Below are positions 1 through 5,848 of a stretch of 11,537 nt of DNA, one piece after another. The DNA is from an uncultured Thalassolituus sp. Its GTDB lineage: Bacteria > Pseudomonadota > Gammaproteobacteria > Pseudomonadales > Oceanobacteraceae. The stretch covers positions 1-11,537 of the forward strand of contig CAJXIT010000080.1 of NCBI GenBank assembly GCA_913054055.1, written 5' to 3'. Each line of letters opens with the position of its first letter. Positions within the stretch are counted from its first letter, which is position 1. Made by a program: the position numbers and the translations under genes. The notes under the pieces were generated by a model. That model ran no database searches, was not told where the DNA came from, and saw nothing but the letters and a program-made list of their open reading frames with translations.

Positions 1-63
1 AGTTATCTGAGTTATCTGAGTTATCTGAGTTATCTGAGTTATCTGAGTTATCTGAGTTATCTG
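1..63. repeat. 9-bp tandem repeat, at least 7 exact copies, coding DNS on the minus strand
   Basis: The unit agttatctg is repeated seven times without a mismatch and the array touches the window edge, so its full length is unknown. Read in the frame of the cytochrome lipoprotein, each unit encodes Asp-Asn-Ser. The frame was checked: the codon at 70-68 is Pro135 and follows the ATG at 472 in phase. Because the unit is three codons, copy-number change would alter linker length without breaking the frame. Confidence 0.95.
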
Positions 64-472
64 AATCTGGATTAGACTGATTTAAAAATGTTGTGGCTGC
101 ATAAGCTAAAATGGCTTCAGAGCAATCTGTGCCACAGGCATGAGGCTGAGAGATTGGCATTAGATCCGCCACGTAATCAATATAATCCTGACTTGTGGTT
201 AGGGCGCTTCCTTCTACAAAATAAGCACCAAAGGGGCCTACTTCTTCATTTGTTCCATGGCAAGCTAGGCATTGTGCTTCATAGATTTGTTGGCCTAAGT
301 TAACCTGAAATGGATCATATTCAGTTTGAATACCATCAATCTTTTCACTATCGGTTGTACTGTTTCCATTAGCAGCATTGGTCACATCAACCCCTGGTTT
401 CTCTTCTGTACACGCTCCTAACAAAAGGATCAGTGAACAAAAAATTAAATTCCTAGTATGTTTTTTTATCAT
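1..472 (-). CDS. Cytochrome c family lipoprotein with Asp-Asn-Ser repeat tail (partial, runs off left edge)
   Basis: I translated this gene from the minus strand, starting at ATG 472. About 157 residues are visible and no stop is reached before base 1. The N-terminus is a lipoprotein signal: basic MIKKHTR, a hydrophobic stretch, then lipobox LGAC with Cys21 as the lipidation site. Thr follows the Cys, which suggests outer-membrane sorting. A linker rich in Asn, Ser and Thr leads to a single c-type heme motif, CLACH (Cys68, Cys71, His72). Met105 in DLMP is a candidate sixth ligand, and a second pair CGTDC (Cys113, Cys117) follows. From about residue 138 the chain becomes Asp-Asn-Ser repeats up to the window edge, so the C-terminal part is unknown. 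The gene lies downstream of dsbD in the same direction but behind a terminator, so it probably has its own promoter. No good Shine-Dalgarno precedes the ATG. A role in periplasmic electron transfer is inference. Confidence 0.8.
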   Translation of the reverse strand, partial: MIKKHTRNLIFCSLILLLGACTEEKPGVDVTNAANGNSTTDSEKIDGIQTEYDPFQVNLGQQIYEAQCLACHGTNEEVGPFGAYFVEGSALTTSQDYIDYVADLMPISQPHACGTDCSEAILAYAATTFLNQSNPDSDNSDNSDNSDNSDNSDNSDN

Positions 473-631
473 GTTCGAGTCTGCCTAAATATAGATCTGA
501 CTATTATGGACTTTTCATATAATTTTCAGACCTTACAATAGCTAGAATTCCCTATACCTTTTGATGGATATAAATAGTGTGTGCAATAGGCTGAGGTGAG
601 AGACAAAGTGATAGTTTAAGAAGGCTTTAAT

Positions 632-662
632 CGAAAAAGCCTACTGGTTTGAAAGTAGGCTT
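632..662 (-). terminator. Intrinsic terminator downstream of dsbD
   Basis: On the minus strand an 8-bp perfect stem (AAGCCTAC and GTAGGCTT, loop of 10) is followed by a run of T. It lies about 48 bases after the dsbD stop codon and ends the dsbD transcript before the cytochrome gene. A third partial copy of the arm (aaggcttt at 621-628) could form an alternative pairing with the middle arm. Confidence 0.75.
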
Positions 663-709
663 AATATATCAACTGAATAGTTATTTAAGATTGTATGTAG
701 ATTTAAGTT

Positions 710-2542
710 TTATGACTTTAGGTTTGACTTAGCTTGCTCAAGTGTTTCTAAAAAAAATGGTAAAGATAAATCACCCACAACCCTTAGCTCAGTTAATTCT
801 TGTTGTGCACTAAAAAATAATACAGCCGGAGGCCCAAATAGATTAAACCCCTTTAAGAATAATAGTTGATTCTCAGTATTGTCTGTCATATCTAGCTGAA
901 CAAAAATCACATCTTTCATGGCTTGGCCCGCACTTGGCTGACTGAATACTTCAGCTTCCATGACTTTACAAGCGATACACCAGTCCGCATAAAAGTCCAA
1001 CACCACCACTTTATTTTCCTTTTCACCTTGTGCTAGTAAGTACTCAAACTCTTCACTGGTTGTAATACGAATATGCTCAGCACCTTGTTTACCGGCAGCG
1101 CTACTCCCATGATTCGCAGGGGTCGCACCAAGAAACTTTAGCGGAGCAAGAGGGTTGTTTTGCCCTGCTGCTGCGCCAACCATCAAGAGTGCACCATACA
1201 AGCTGAATAGTAGCCCTACTGCTTTAAATAATCGCTTCCAACCTTGCGTACCCTGTTCAAACGCACCTAAGAAAGTACCGCTACCAATTAACAACGTTCC
1301 CCATAATGCTAGCGTTACTGATGCTGGAACAACCCTTTCTAGCAACCAAATTGCAATGGCGAGTAAAGCCACACCAAATACGTTTTTAACACCATCCATC
1401 CACATGCCTGCTTTTGGTAAAAACTTACCGCCTCCAGTACCAATGATTAATAACGGCACACCCATGCCAAGCCCTAATGCCAATAAGGCCAAACCACCTA
1501 ACAATGCATCACCCGTTGTAGAAATGTATACCAGTGTTCCTGCTAATGGCGCGCTCACGCATGGGCTGACCACAAGAGCTGATAAAGCCCCCATGATGGC
1601 AACACTGACTAAGCTTCCGCCCTGTTGCTGTTGTTGAGCATTGGTCAGTTTATCTTGAATAAATCGTGGCAATGCCAGTTCGTATAATCCGAACATAGAC
1701 AGTGAAAGCAATACAAAAACCAATGCAAATGTGCCTAGTACCCAAGGACTTTGTAAATAAAGCTGAATGTTGGCAGTCGCACCAAAATAGCCAACAACCA
1801 CACCTGCAATCGCATAGGTAACAGCCATGCCCAACACATATGAAAGTGACATAGCAAAGGCTCTGCGCGTAGTAAGGTTCTCGCCCTGCCCAACAATGAT
1901 GCTAGATAAAATAGGAATCATTGGAAACACACATGGCGTAAACGCCAAGCCCAGACCCAAGGCAAAGAAAATTAAAAGCTGAATCACCATACTGCCCTCT
2001 TCTAACAAGGCGGTAATCGAAGAGGTATCTGATGAATCAATGTTCAATTGCTGTTTACTATCTGCAGATGCTTTTTCAGCAGCCTTCTCATCCGATTCAA
2101 AGCCCTCACTTAATGTTGCCGTTAATGAAGATGCATCAATTACTTTTTTAACCGGTGGATAACATAATCCCGCTTCTGCACAACCTTGAAAACTTAGGGC
2201 TATAGGAGAGTTATTATTCGCTGATATCTCGATATTCAAAGCATGTTTGAATATTTCGACTTTGCCAAAATACTCATCATGCTTCTCGATTGATTCTTGT
2301 TCATAAATTATGGACAAAGCCTCACCATCTTGAGAAGCCTTAATCCTAGATTTGTATAAATAGTAATGGTCAGCAATTTCCCAGCTCACATGAACCGTAT
2401 CATGTGATTCGCTGTTTTTTTGCAATGTAACCTTAAGAGGAAAGGCCTCCTCGACAGGTAAAAATTCACTTTCGCTAGCATGACTGACCCAAGATAAGGT
2501 CTGGATCACTACGATACTCAAGAGCAACATTATTCGCTTCAT
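710..2542 (-). CDS. dsbD: Thiol:disulfide interchange protein DsbD
   Basis: This is an inner-membrane electron conduit that takes reducing power from cytoplasmic thioredoxin and delivers it to periplasmic partners such as DsbC-type isomerases and the cytochrome c maturation thioredoxin. All three modules are present in a 610-residue protein of normal length. A signal peptide is followed by the periplasmic alpha domain with Cys121 and Cys127 (QGCAEAGLCYPP). The central membrane domain of about eight segments carries Cys204 in FTPCVFPMIP and Cys328 in VSPCVSAP. The C-terminal thioredoxin fold has WCIAC (Cys522, Cys525). The open frame extends 7 codons further to a TTG at 2563. I prefer ATG 2542 because AAGGTG (2557-2552) sits 9 bases before it and the protein then begins MKRIMLLL, a normal signal peptide. 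It is single-gene transcribed, bounded by terminators on both sides. Its neighbour downstream is a c-type cytochrome, whose maturation generally needs DsbD or CcdA. Confidence 0.95.
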   Translation of the reverse strand: MKRIMLLLSIVVIQTLSWVSHASESEFLPVEEAFPLKVTLQKNSESHDTVHVSWEIADHYYLYKSRIKASQDGEALSIIYEQESIEKHDEYFGKVEIFKHALNIEISANNNSPIALSFQGCAEAGLCYPPVKKVIDASSLTATLSEGFESDEKAAEKASADSKQQLNIDSSDTSSITALLEEGSMVIQLLIFFALGLGLAFTPCVFPMIPILSSIIVGQGENLTTRRAFAMSLSYVLGMAVTYAIAGVVVGYFGATANIQLYLQSPWVLGTFALVFVLLSLSMFGLYELALPRFIQDKLTNAQQQQQGGSLVSVAIMGALSALVVSPCVSAPLAGTLVYISTTGDALLGGLALLALGLGMGVPLLIIGTGGGKFLPKAGMWMDGVKNVFGVALLAIAIWLLERVVPASVTLALWGTLLIGSGTFLGAFEQGTQGWKRLFKAVGLLFSLYGALLMVGAAAGQNNPLAPLKFLGATPANHGSSAAGKQGAEHIRITTSEEFEYLLAQGEKENKVVVLDFYADWCIACKVMEAEVFSQPSAGQAMKDVIFVQLDMTDNTENQLLFLKGFNLFGPPAVLFFSAQQELTELRVVGDLSLPFFLETLEQAKSNLKS

Positions 2543-2563
2543 TCTGGTATTCACCTTGTACAA

Positions 2564-2815
2564 TTAGGCCTGTGCATTTATAGAATTATCTGTAAATGAG
2601 GCGGTGTTATGATTTACGTCGGCAATTATAGAGTCTGACTAGATTATAAAAATACGTATTAAGTAAGAGGAAGGTATACGAAAGGTAGGGCAAAGAAATC
2701 GAACAAACGTGCAACCTAAACCGAAAGATCATTCTAAAAATACTCAGGTCAGCGTATGAATCTTCAATTCAACTCACTATGTGAATCATAAATTCATTAG
2801 AAAAATCGACAGGCA
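2564..2815. promoter_or_regulatory. dsbD upstream region with two TATAAT -10 candidates (minus strand)
   Basis: This stretch, together with the terminators and the kinase 3' flank up to 2997, has no gene I can support. On the minus strand two perfect TATAAT hexamers occur at 2630-2625 and 2648-2643, upstream of dsbD. Neither has a convincing -35 hexamer at 16-18 bases. One of them is probably the dsbD promoter, but which one is not decided by sequence. I saw nothing else recognisable in 2650-2815. Confidence 0.3.
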
Positions 2816-2841
2816 TAAAAAAACCCGCCAAGTGGCGGGTT
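2816..2841 (-). terminator. Strong intrinsic terminator of the two-component operon (second of two)
   Basis: On the minus strand AACCCGCC, loop ACTT, GGCGGGTT forms an 8-bp GC-rich stem, running into seven T residues (complement of 2817-2823). It lies about 155 bases after the histidine kinase stop and protects the dsbD promoter from read-through. Confidence 0.88.
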
Positions 2842-2861
2842 AAAAATAGAACCGAAGTTCT
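2842..2861 (-). terminator. First tandem terminator with a UUCG tetraloop
   Basis: On the minus strand AGAAC-TTCG-GTTCT forms a 5-bp stem closed by the very stable C(UUCG)G tetraloop. It is followed by A and five T residues, directly before the stronger terminator at 2841-2816. The stem is short, so it may be a weak terminator or a 3'-end stabiliser. Confidence 0.5.
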
Positions 2862-2997
2862 CGCTACATTCTCACTATGCTTCTGAGACCAGAAAAATAA
2901 AGCCATCATGGTTTGTATTGATAAAAAGTTCTGTATTGAATATGTAAGCAGTTTGTAACGTTTTGTTAACAGAAAGCAAATACATCATATACGAAGG

Positions 2998-4578
2998 TTA
3001 ATTCGGGTTAATCTGATCATTTTTCGGCCAGAGCAAACTCATTTTTGCACCACCCCAACGACTTTCGCTCACAATAGCGCGACCACCGTGCCAATAAATG
3101 ATTCTTTGCACGATAGATAAACCCAGCCCATATCCTCCGGATGACCGAGTTCGGCTATCATCTAGCCGCGTAAAAGGAGAGAACACCCTGTCCCAATCTT
3201 TTTTTGGAATACCTTCACCATCATCTTCCACATCTATACGACAGATATTATCTTGGCAGCTAAATTCAATGTGAACTTGTTTAGTCGCATAGCGACATGC
3301 GTTACCCACTAAGTTTTGAATAGCGCGGTGCATGTATCGATATTCAATACTACTGAAAATATCTTCTTCTGCGTGAGTTTCACTATTAATCGTTACCTTA
3401 ACCTTATCCGTTCGGCGTTTCGTTTCTTCACCCACCTGTTCAATTAATTCTAAAATATTGGCATCTTTAAATTCTAAGATGGGCCCACCCTCTTCAAGCC
3501 GAGCGTAGGTTAAAATCTCATCCACAAGCTCATCCAGTTCCTGAAGATCTTGATCCATATCCTTTAATTGTTTTTGTAAATACGCATCCTCAGTGGTGTC
3601 TTCTAACATTTGCACACCAAAACGCATTCGAGCAACAGGGGTTCTTAGCTCATGACTTATCGCTCGAATCATTTCTTTCTGCACTCCCATCAAATGCTGG
3701 ATTTGCTCAGCCATTCGATTAAACGCTTCACCTAACCGTCCAACCGCATCGTCACTGCCTACTTTTACCCTAGAGTTCAAATGGCCAGATGCGATTCGGG
3801 TACTTGCCCGTTCAAGTTTTTGCAAACCCACTTCAAATCGAAACACCAACCAATACACAGCAATACCAGTAATGATGATGGCGAGAATGACAACAACAAA
3901 AATAGCCTGAAACGGGATATCAGGTTTAAATTGGATAGGCCCTATTTCAATTACTTTATCAACAATAGGGAAATACGAATAAAAATGTCCCACATTGCCA
4001 CTAATATCATAGTGGCCATAATGATCTGGAACATGGACATTGTGAGAGTGGGAGTGACCGGTTTGTAACTCTTGCTTCGGTAACATCCGTGTACCAAAAT
4101 TTAAATCTTCTTTGATTTCTTTTAATAATGCATCAACCGAATGCTCACCTCGCTTTAATTCATCATTAATTAATGAAAAAGCCCCCTGAATTAAAGAGGT
4201 TCGAAAATCTTTAAATTCACCGCTTAATACGTAATGTTTATCTTTTGAATTTAATAAAACAGAAACTTCCAAACCTTCTTCGGCATCAACAGCATTGACC
4301 AATACCTGCCCTTGCAGCAACCTCTGCTTTTCTACCCATGAATTTTTTGATTCATCCATAGATATCACATGAATAGGCACCCCCAATAGCTTTGAAACAT
4401 GCTGAGAGTCCATATCATGAAACAATATTGAGCGCTTTGTTAATCCCAGTAGCCCGCCAAACATGGCTTGAGAATGCTGTTGAAAGGTAATTTGATTCAC
4501 TAGCCACAAGGTACCAATCGTCGTCATTGATACCATGGTTAAAATGACCAGCACACCTAGATATACGCGAGAAAAAAT
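2998..4578 (-). CDS. RstB-like sensor histidine kinase, probable AUU start
   Basis: This is an inner-membrane sensor kinase, partner of the response regulator 48 bases upstream. Counting from the AUU start gives 526 residues; the first conventional start, GTG 4554, gives 518. Numbering below is from the GTG. The layout is TM1 ending near residue 19, a periplasmic sensor of about 195 residues, TM2 at about 216-238, HAMP, and HisKA with SHELRTP (His301). The ATPase domain follows with N box QNLVGNACRY, G1 DVEDDGEGIP and G2 GGYGLGLSIV. The HisKA and ATPase motifs resemble E. coli RstB. The periplasmic loop has seven His between residues 167 and 190 (167, 169, 171, 174, 178, 181, 190), which suggests metal or pH sensing; that is inference. 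Start choice: AAGGAG (4591-4586) lies 7 bases before ATT 4578, and the 8 added codons give FSRVYLG, completing a typical N-terminus and TM1. GTG 4554 has no well-spaced ribosome site. The signal sensed is unknown. Confidence 0.9.
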   Translation of the reverse strand: MFSRVYLGVLVILTMVSMTTIGTLWLVNQITFQQHSQAMFGGLLGLTKRSILFHDMDSQHVSKLLGVPIHVISMDESKNSWVEKQRLLQGQVLVNAVDAEEGLEVSVLLNSKDKHYVLSGEFKDFRTSLIQGAFSLINDELKRGEHSVDALLKEIKEDLNFGTRMLPKQELQTGHSHSHNVHVPDHYGHYDISGNVGHFYSYFPIVDKVIEIGPIQFKPDIPFQAIFVVVILAIIITGIAVYWLVFRFEVGLQKLERASTRIASGHLNSRVKVGSDDAVGRLGEAFNRMAEQIQHLMGVQKEMIRAISHELRTPVARMRFGVQMLEDTTEDAYLQKQLKDMDQDLQELDELVDEILTYARLEEGGPILEFKDANILELIEQVGEETKRRTDKVKVTINSETHAEEDIFSSIEYRYMHRAIQNLVGNACRYATKQVHIEFSCQDNICRIDVEDDGEGIPKKDWDRVFSPFTRLDDSRTRSSGGYGLGLSIVQRIIYWHGGRAIVSESRWGGAKMSLLWPKNDQINPN

Positions 4579-4585
4579 ACGCGCT

Positions 4586-4591
4586 CTCCTT
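4586..4591 (-). promoter_or_regulatory. Shine-Dalgarno that points to an AUU start for the kinase
   Basis: AAGGAG on the minus strand is the only strong ribosome-binding sequence in the gap between the regulator and kinase genes. It is spaced 7 bases from an in-frame ATT at 4578 but 31 bases from the first ATG/GTG/TTG start (GTG 4554). The in-frame stop upstream is TAA at 4605-4603. Confidence 0.6.
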
Positions 4592-4626
4592 AGATTCAGG
4601 TTTTATTATTATTGTATTGAACGTCG

Positions 4627-5367
4627 TTAAATCTCTTTAACAAATAAATAGCCTTTACTGCGAACCGTTTTAATACGCTTTGGTTGCAATGGATCATCCC
4701 CAATTTTTGGCCTAATGCGACTGATGCGGACATCAATCGAGCGATCCTGCCCATCGTATTCAATGCCCCGTAAGGCCGTGAAAATTTCTTCTCGACTTAA
4801 TACCCTACCGGCGTTTGAACTTAGCAGCCAAAGCAAATCAAACTCAGCACTGGTCAAATCAATAGGTTGTTCATCTAGCCACGCTTCACGCATGGCGTTA
4901 TCAACCACAAGATTGGCAAATGTAACGCGCTCCTGGCCATTACCATCATTATCAATGCCTTCATCTGTTGAAGGAATATCTTTTAATCGGCGTAATAAGG
5001 CCCGAATCCTGGCCAATAATACTCTTGGGCGAACTGGCTTGGCTAAATAATCATCAGCCCCCATCTCTAAACCTAATACCTGGTCCAGATCATCATCTCG
5101 AGCGGTTAACATGATAATGGGCCCTGTGTAATAAGGGCGAACCAAGCGGCAAACAGACAAGCCATCTTCACCTGGCAACATTAAATCAAGAATCACTAAA
5201 TCAGGCTGGTCGGTTTTTATACGGTCAACCGCCACAGCGCCATCACCCACAACAGACACTTGTAAGCCATTGGACTCTAAATATTCACGAGTCAGGTCTG
5301 CCAGGCGTTCATCATCCTCAACAATTAAGATGTTCCAGCTTTCATCACTTTGTAATGCTTGTTCCAT
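4627..5367 (-). CDS. OmpR/PhoB-family response regulator, RstA-like
   Basis: This is a cytoplasmic DNA-binding response regulator of 246 residues. The receiver domain (about 12-128) has the acidic pair Asp18-Asp19, the phospho-acceptor Asp61 in VILDLMLPG, Thr88 in MLTARD and Lys110 in LAKPVRP. A 20-residue acidic linker leads to the winged-helix domain (about 147-246), which ends in the classic RIKTVRSKGYLFV. Several stretches (GPIIMLTA, LGLEMGADDY, RVLLARIR) align by eye with E. coli RstA. AGGA (5377-5374) is 6 bases before ATG 5367. The gene is first in a two-gene operon with the kinase and is divergent from nrdA. Its target genes cannot be read from the sequence. The RstA assignment is by similarity only; other OmpR-type regulators are possible. 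Confidence 0.92.
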   Translation of the reverse strand: MEQALQSDESWNILIVEDDERLADLTREYLESNGLQVSVVGDGAVAVDRIKTDQPDLVILDLMLPGEDGLSVCRLVRPYYTGPIIMLTARDDDLDQVLGLEMGADDYLAKPVRPRVLLARIRALLRRLKDIPSTDEGIDNDGNGQERVTFANLVVDNAMREAWLDEQPIDLTSAEFDLLWLLSSNAGRVLSREEIFTALRGIEYDGQDRSIDVRISRIRPKIGDDPLQPKRIKTVRSKGYLFVKEI

Positions 5368-5626
5368 GTGTATTCCTAACGGAGAAACTGTCTATATCTC
5401 TTAATTTAGACCCTTGTGGGCCAGCTGCATAGCACGAGGCAAATATTAAGCCGGACGCGCTACGCCAACTATTTATAATTATTTAATTTAGGGTCTAATA
5501 CTACATGAAAATGTGCTTTTTTTGACAACCTAGCGGAATTACTTAGGGACTTACGTTAGCGGTTACTAACATCCTGCCTTTACCCACTAGTTACACACAT
5601 TTTATCCACAGATGATTTTAGTCTAC
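5368..5626. promoter_or_regulatory. Divergent spacer, regulator side: repeats that may be operator sites
   Basis: There is no gene here. An exact 9-bp inverted repeat (ttagaccct at 5406-5414, agggtctaa at 5489-5497) spans the upstream region of the response regulator. A near-direct repeat occurs nearer the middle: tagcggaattact (5531-5543) and tagcggttact (5557-5567). The second overlaps the dyad gttag-N6-ctaac (5555-5570). A TTGACA at 5522-5527 faces nrdA but has no good -10 at 16-18 bases. These could be response-regulator or other operators; none matches a site I can name. Confidence 0.3.
5612..5620 (+). promoter_or_regulatory. DnaA box upstream of nrdA
   Basis: TTATCCACA matches the high-affinity DnaA box exactly. 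It lies 6 bases before the first NrdR box. DnaA is a known regulator of E. coli nrdAB, so the position fits. Weaker 8-of-9 candidates are ttacacaca at 5591-5599 (plus) and TTATCCACC at 5748-5740 (minus). Confidence 0.6.
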
Positions 5627-5642
5627 ACACTATATATAGGGT
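5627..5642 (+). promoter_or_regulatory. NrdR box 1
   Basis: acaCTATATATAGggt matches the NrdR consensus acaCwAtATaTwGtgt in all core positions. NrdR is the ATP/dATP-sensing repressor of ribonucleotide reductase genes and binds paired boxes. This box abuts the -35 of the candidate nrdA promoter. Confidence 0.85.
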
Positions 5643-5670
5643 TGATTCCATCTCGAAACCGCATTATCTT
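5642..5670 (+). promoter_or_regulatory. Candidate sigma-70 promoter of nrdA
   Basis: TTGATT (5642-5647) and TATCTT (5665-5670) are separated by exactly 17 bases, each matching four of six consensus bases. A start near 5677 is predicted, giving a leader of about 170 bases. The promoter lies between the two NrdR boxes, a suitable place for repression. Confidence 0.45.
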
Positions 5671-5688
5671 GTGTCTTGTTGGCAGTTA

Positions 5689-5704
5689 TCACCATATATA
5701 GTGC
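5689..5704 (+). promoter_or_regulatory. NrdR box 2
   Basis: tcaCCATATATAGtgc matches the NrdR core except that C replaces A/T at position 5. It starts 62 bases after box 1, close to six helical turns and twice the usual 31-32 base spacing. Confidence 0.78.
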
Positions 5705-5800
5705 TTAATATGTAACCACTCCCCTAAGAAGAATAAGAAGGTGGATAAATGGTGATCAGTTGTACTTTCAACACATTTTATTTAATTAGACTTCTATCGC

Positions 5801-5830
5801 CTTCTTCTTATTTCATAAGAAGAGGTTTTT
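5801..5830 (+). terminator. Terminator-like hairpin in the nrdA leader (possible attenuator)
   Basis: CTTCTTCTTAT, loop TTC, ATAAGAAGAGG forms an 11-bp stem with one G-T pair and is followed by five T residues, ending 18 bases before the nrdA ATG. The right arm sequence ataagaag also occurs upstream at 5733-5740, where it (as aataagaag, 5732-5740) could pair with the same left arm (5804-5812). This allows two exclusive folds. The stem is AU-rich, so termination strength is uncertain. Confidence 0.4.
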
Positions 5831-5848
5831 AATTGGGCAAGGGTAACA

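Noticed and set aside
88..303. Plus-strand open frame of 71 codons
   Set aside because: It lies opposite the cytochrome lipoprotein gene, whose signal peptide, lipobox and CLACH motif are clear; the plus frame has no ribosome site or recognisable protein.
1155..1637. Plus-strand open frame of 160 codons opposite dsbD
   Set aside because: It is a shadow of the conserved DsbD membrane domain; its Pro, Asn and Ala-rich composition is typical of antisense translation.
2543..2563. TTG start for dsbD adding seven residues
   Set aside because: The AAGGTG that would serve ATG 2542 lies inside this extension, and the shorter form gives a normal signal peptide.
5591..5748. A replication origin, because DnaA boxes cluster here
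   Set aside because: There is only one perfect box and two imperfect ones, no AT-rich unwinding region with repeats, and no dnaA, gidA or parAB genes; the boxes fit nrd regulation better.
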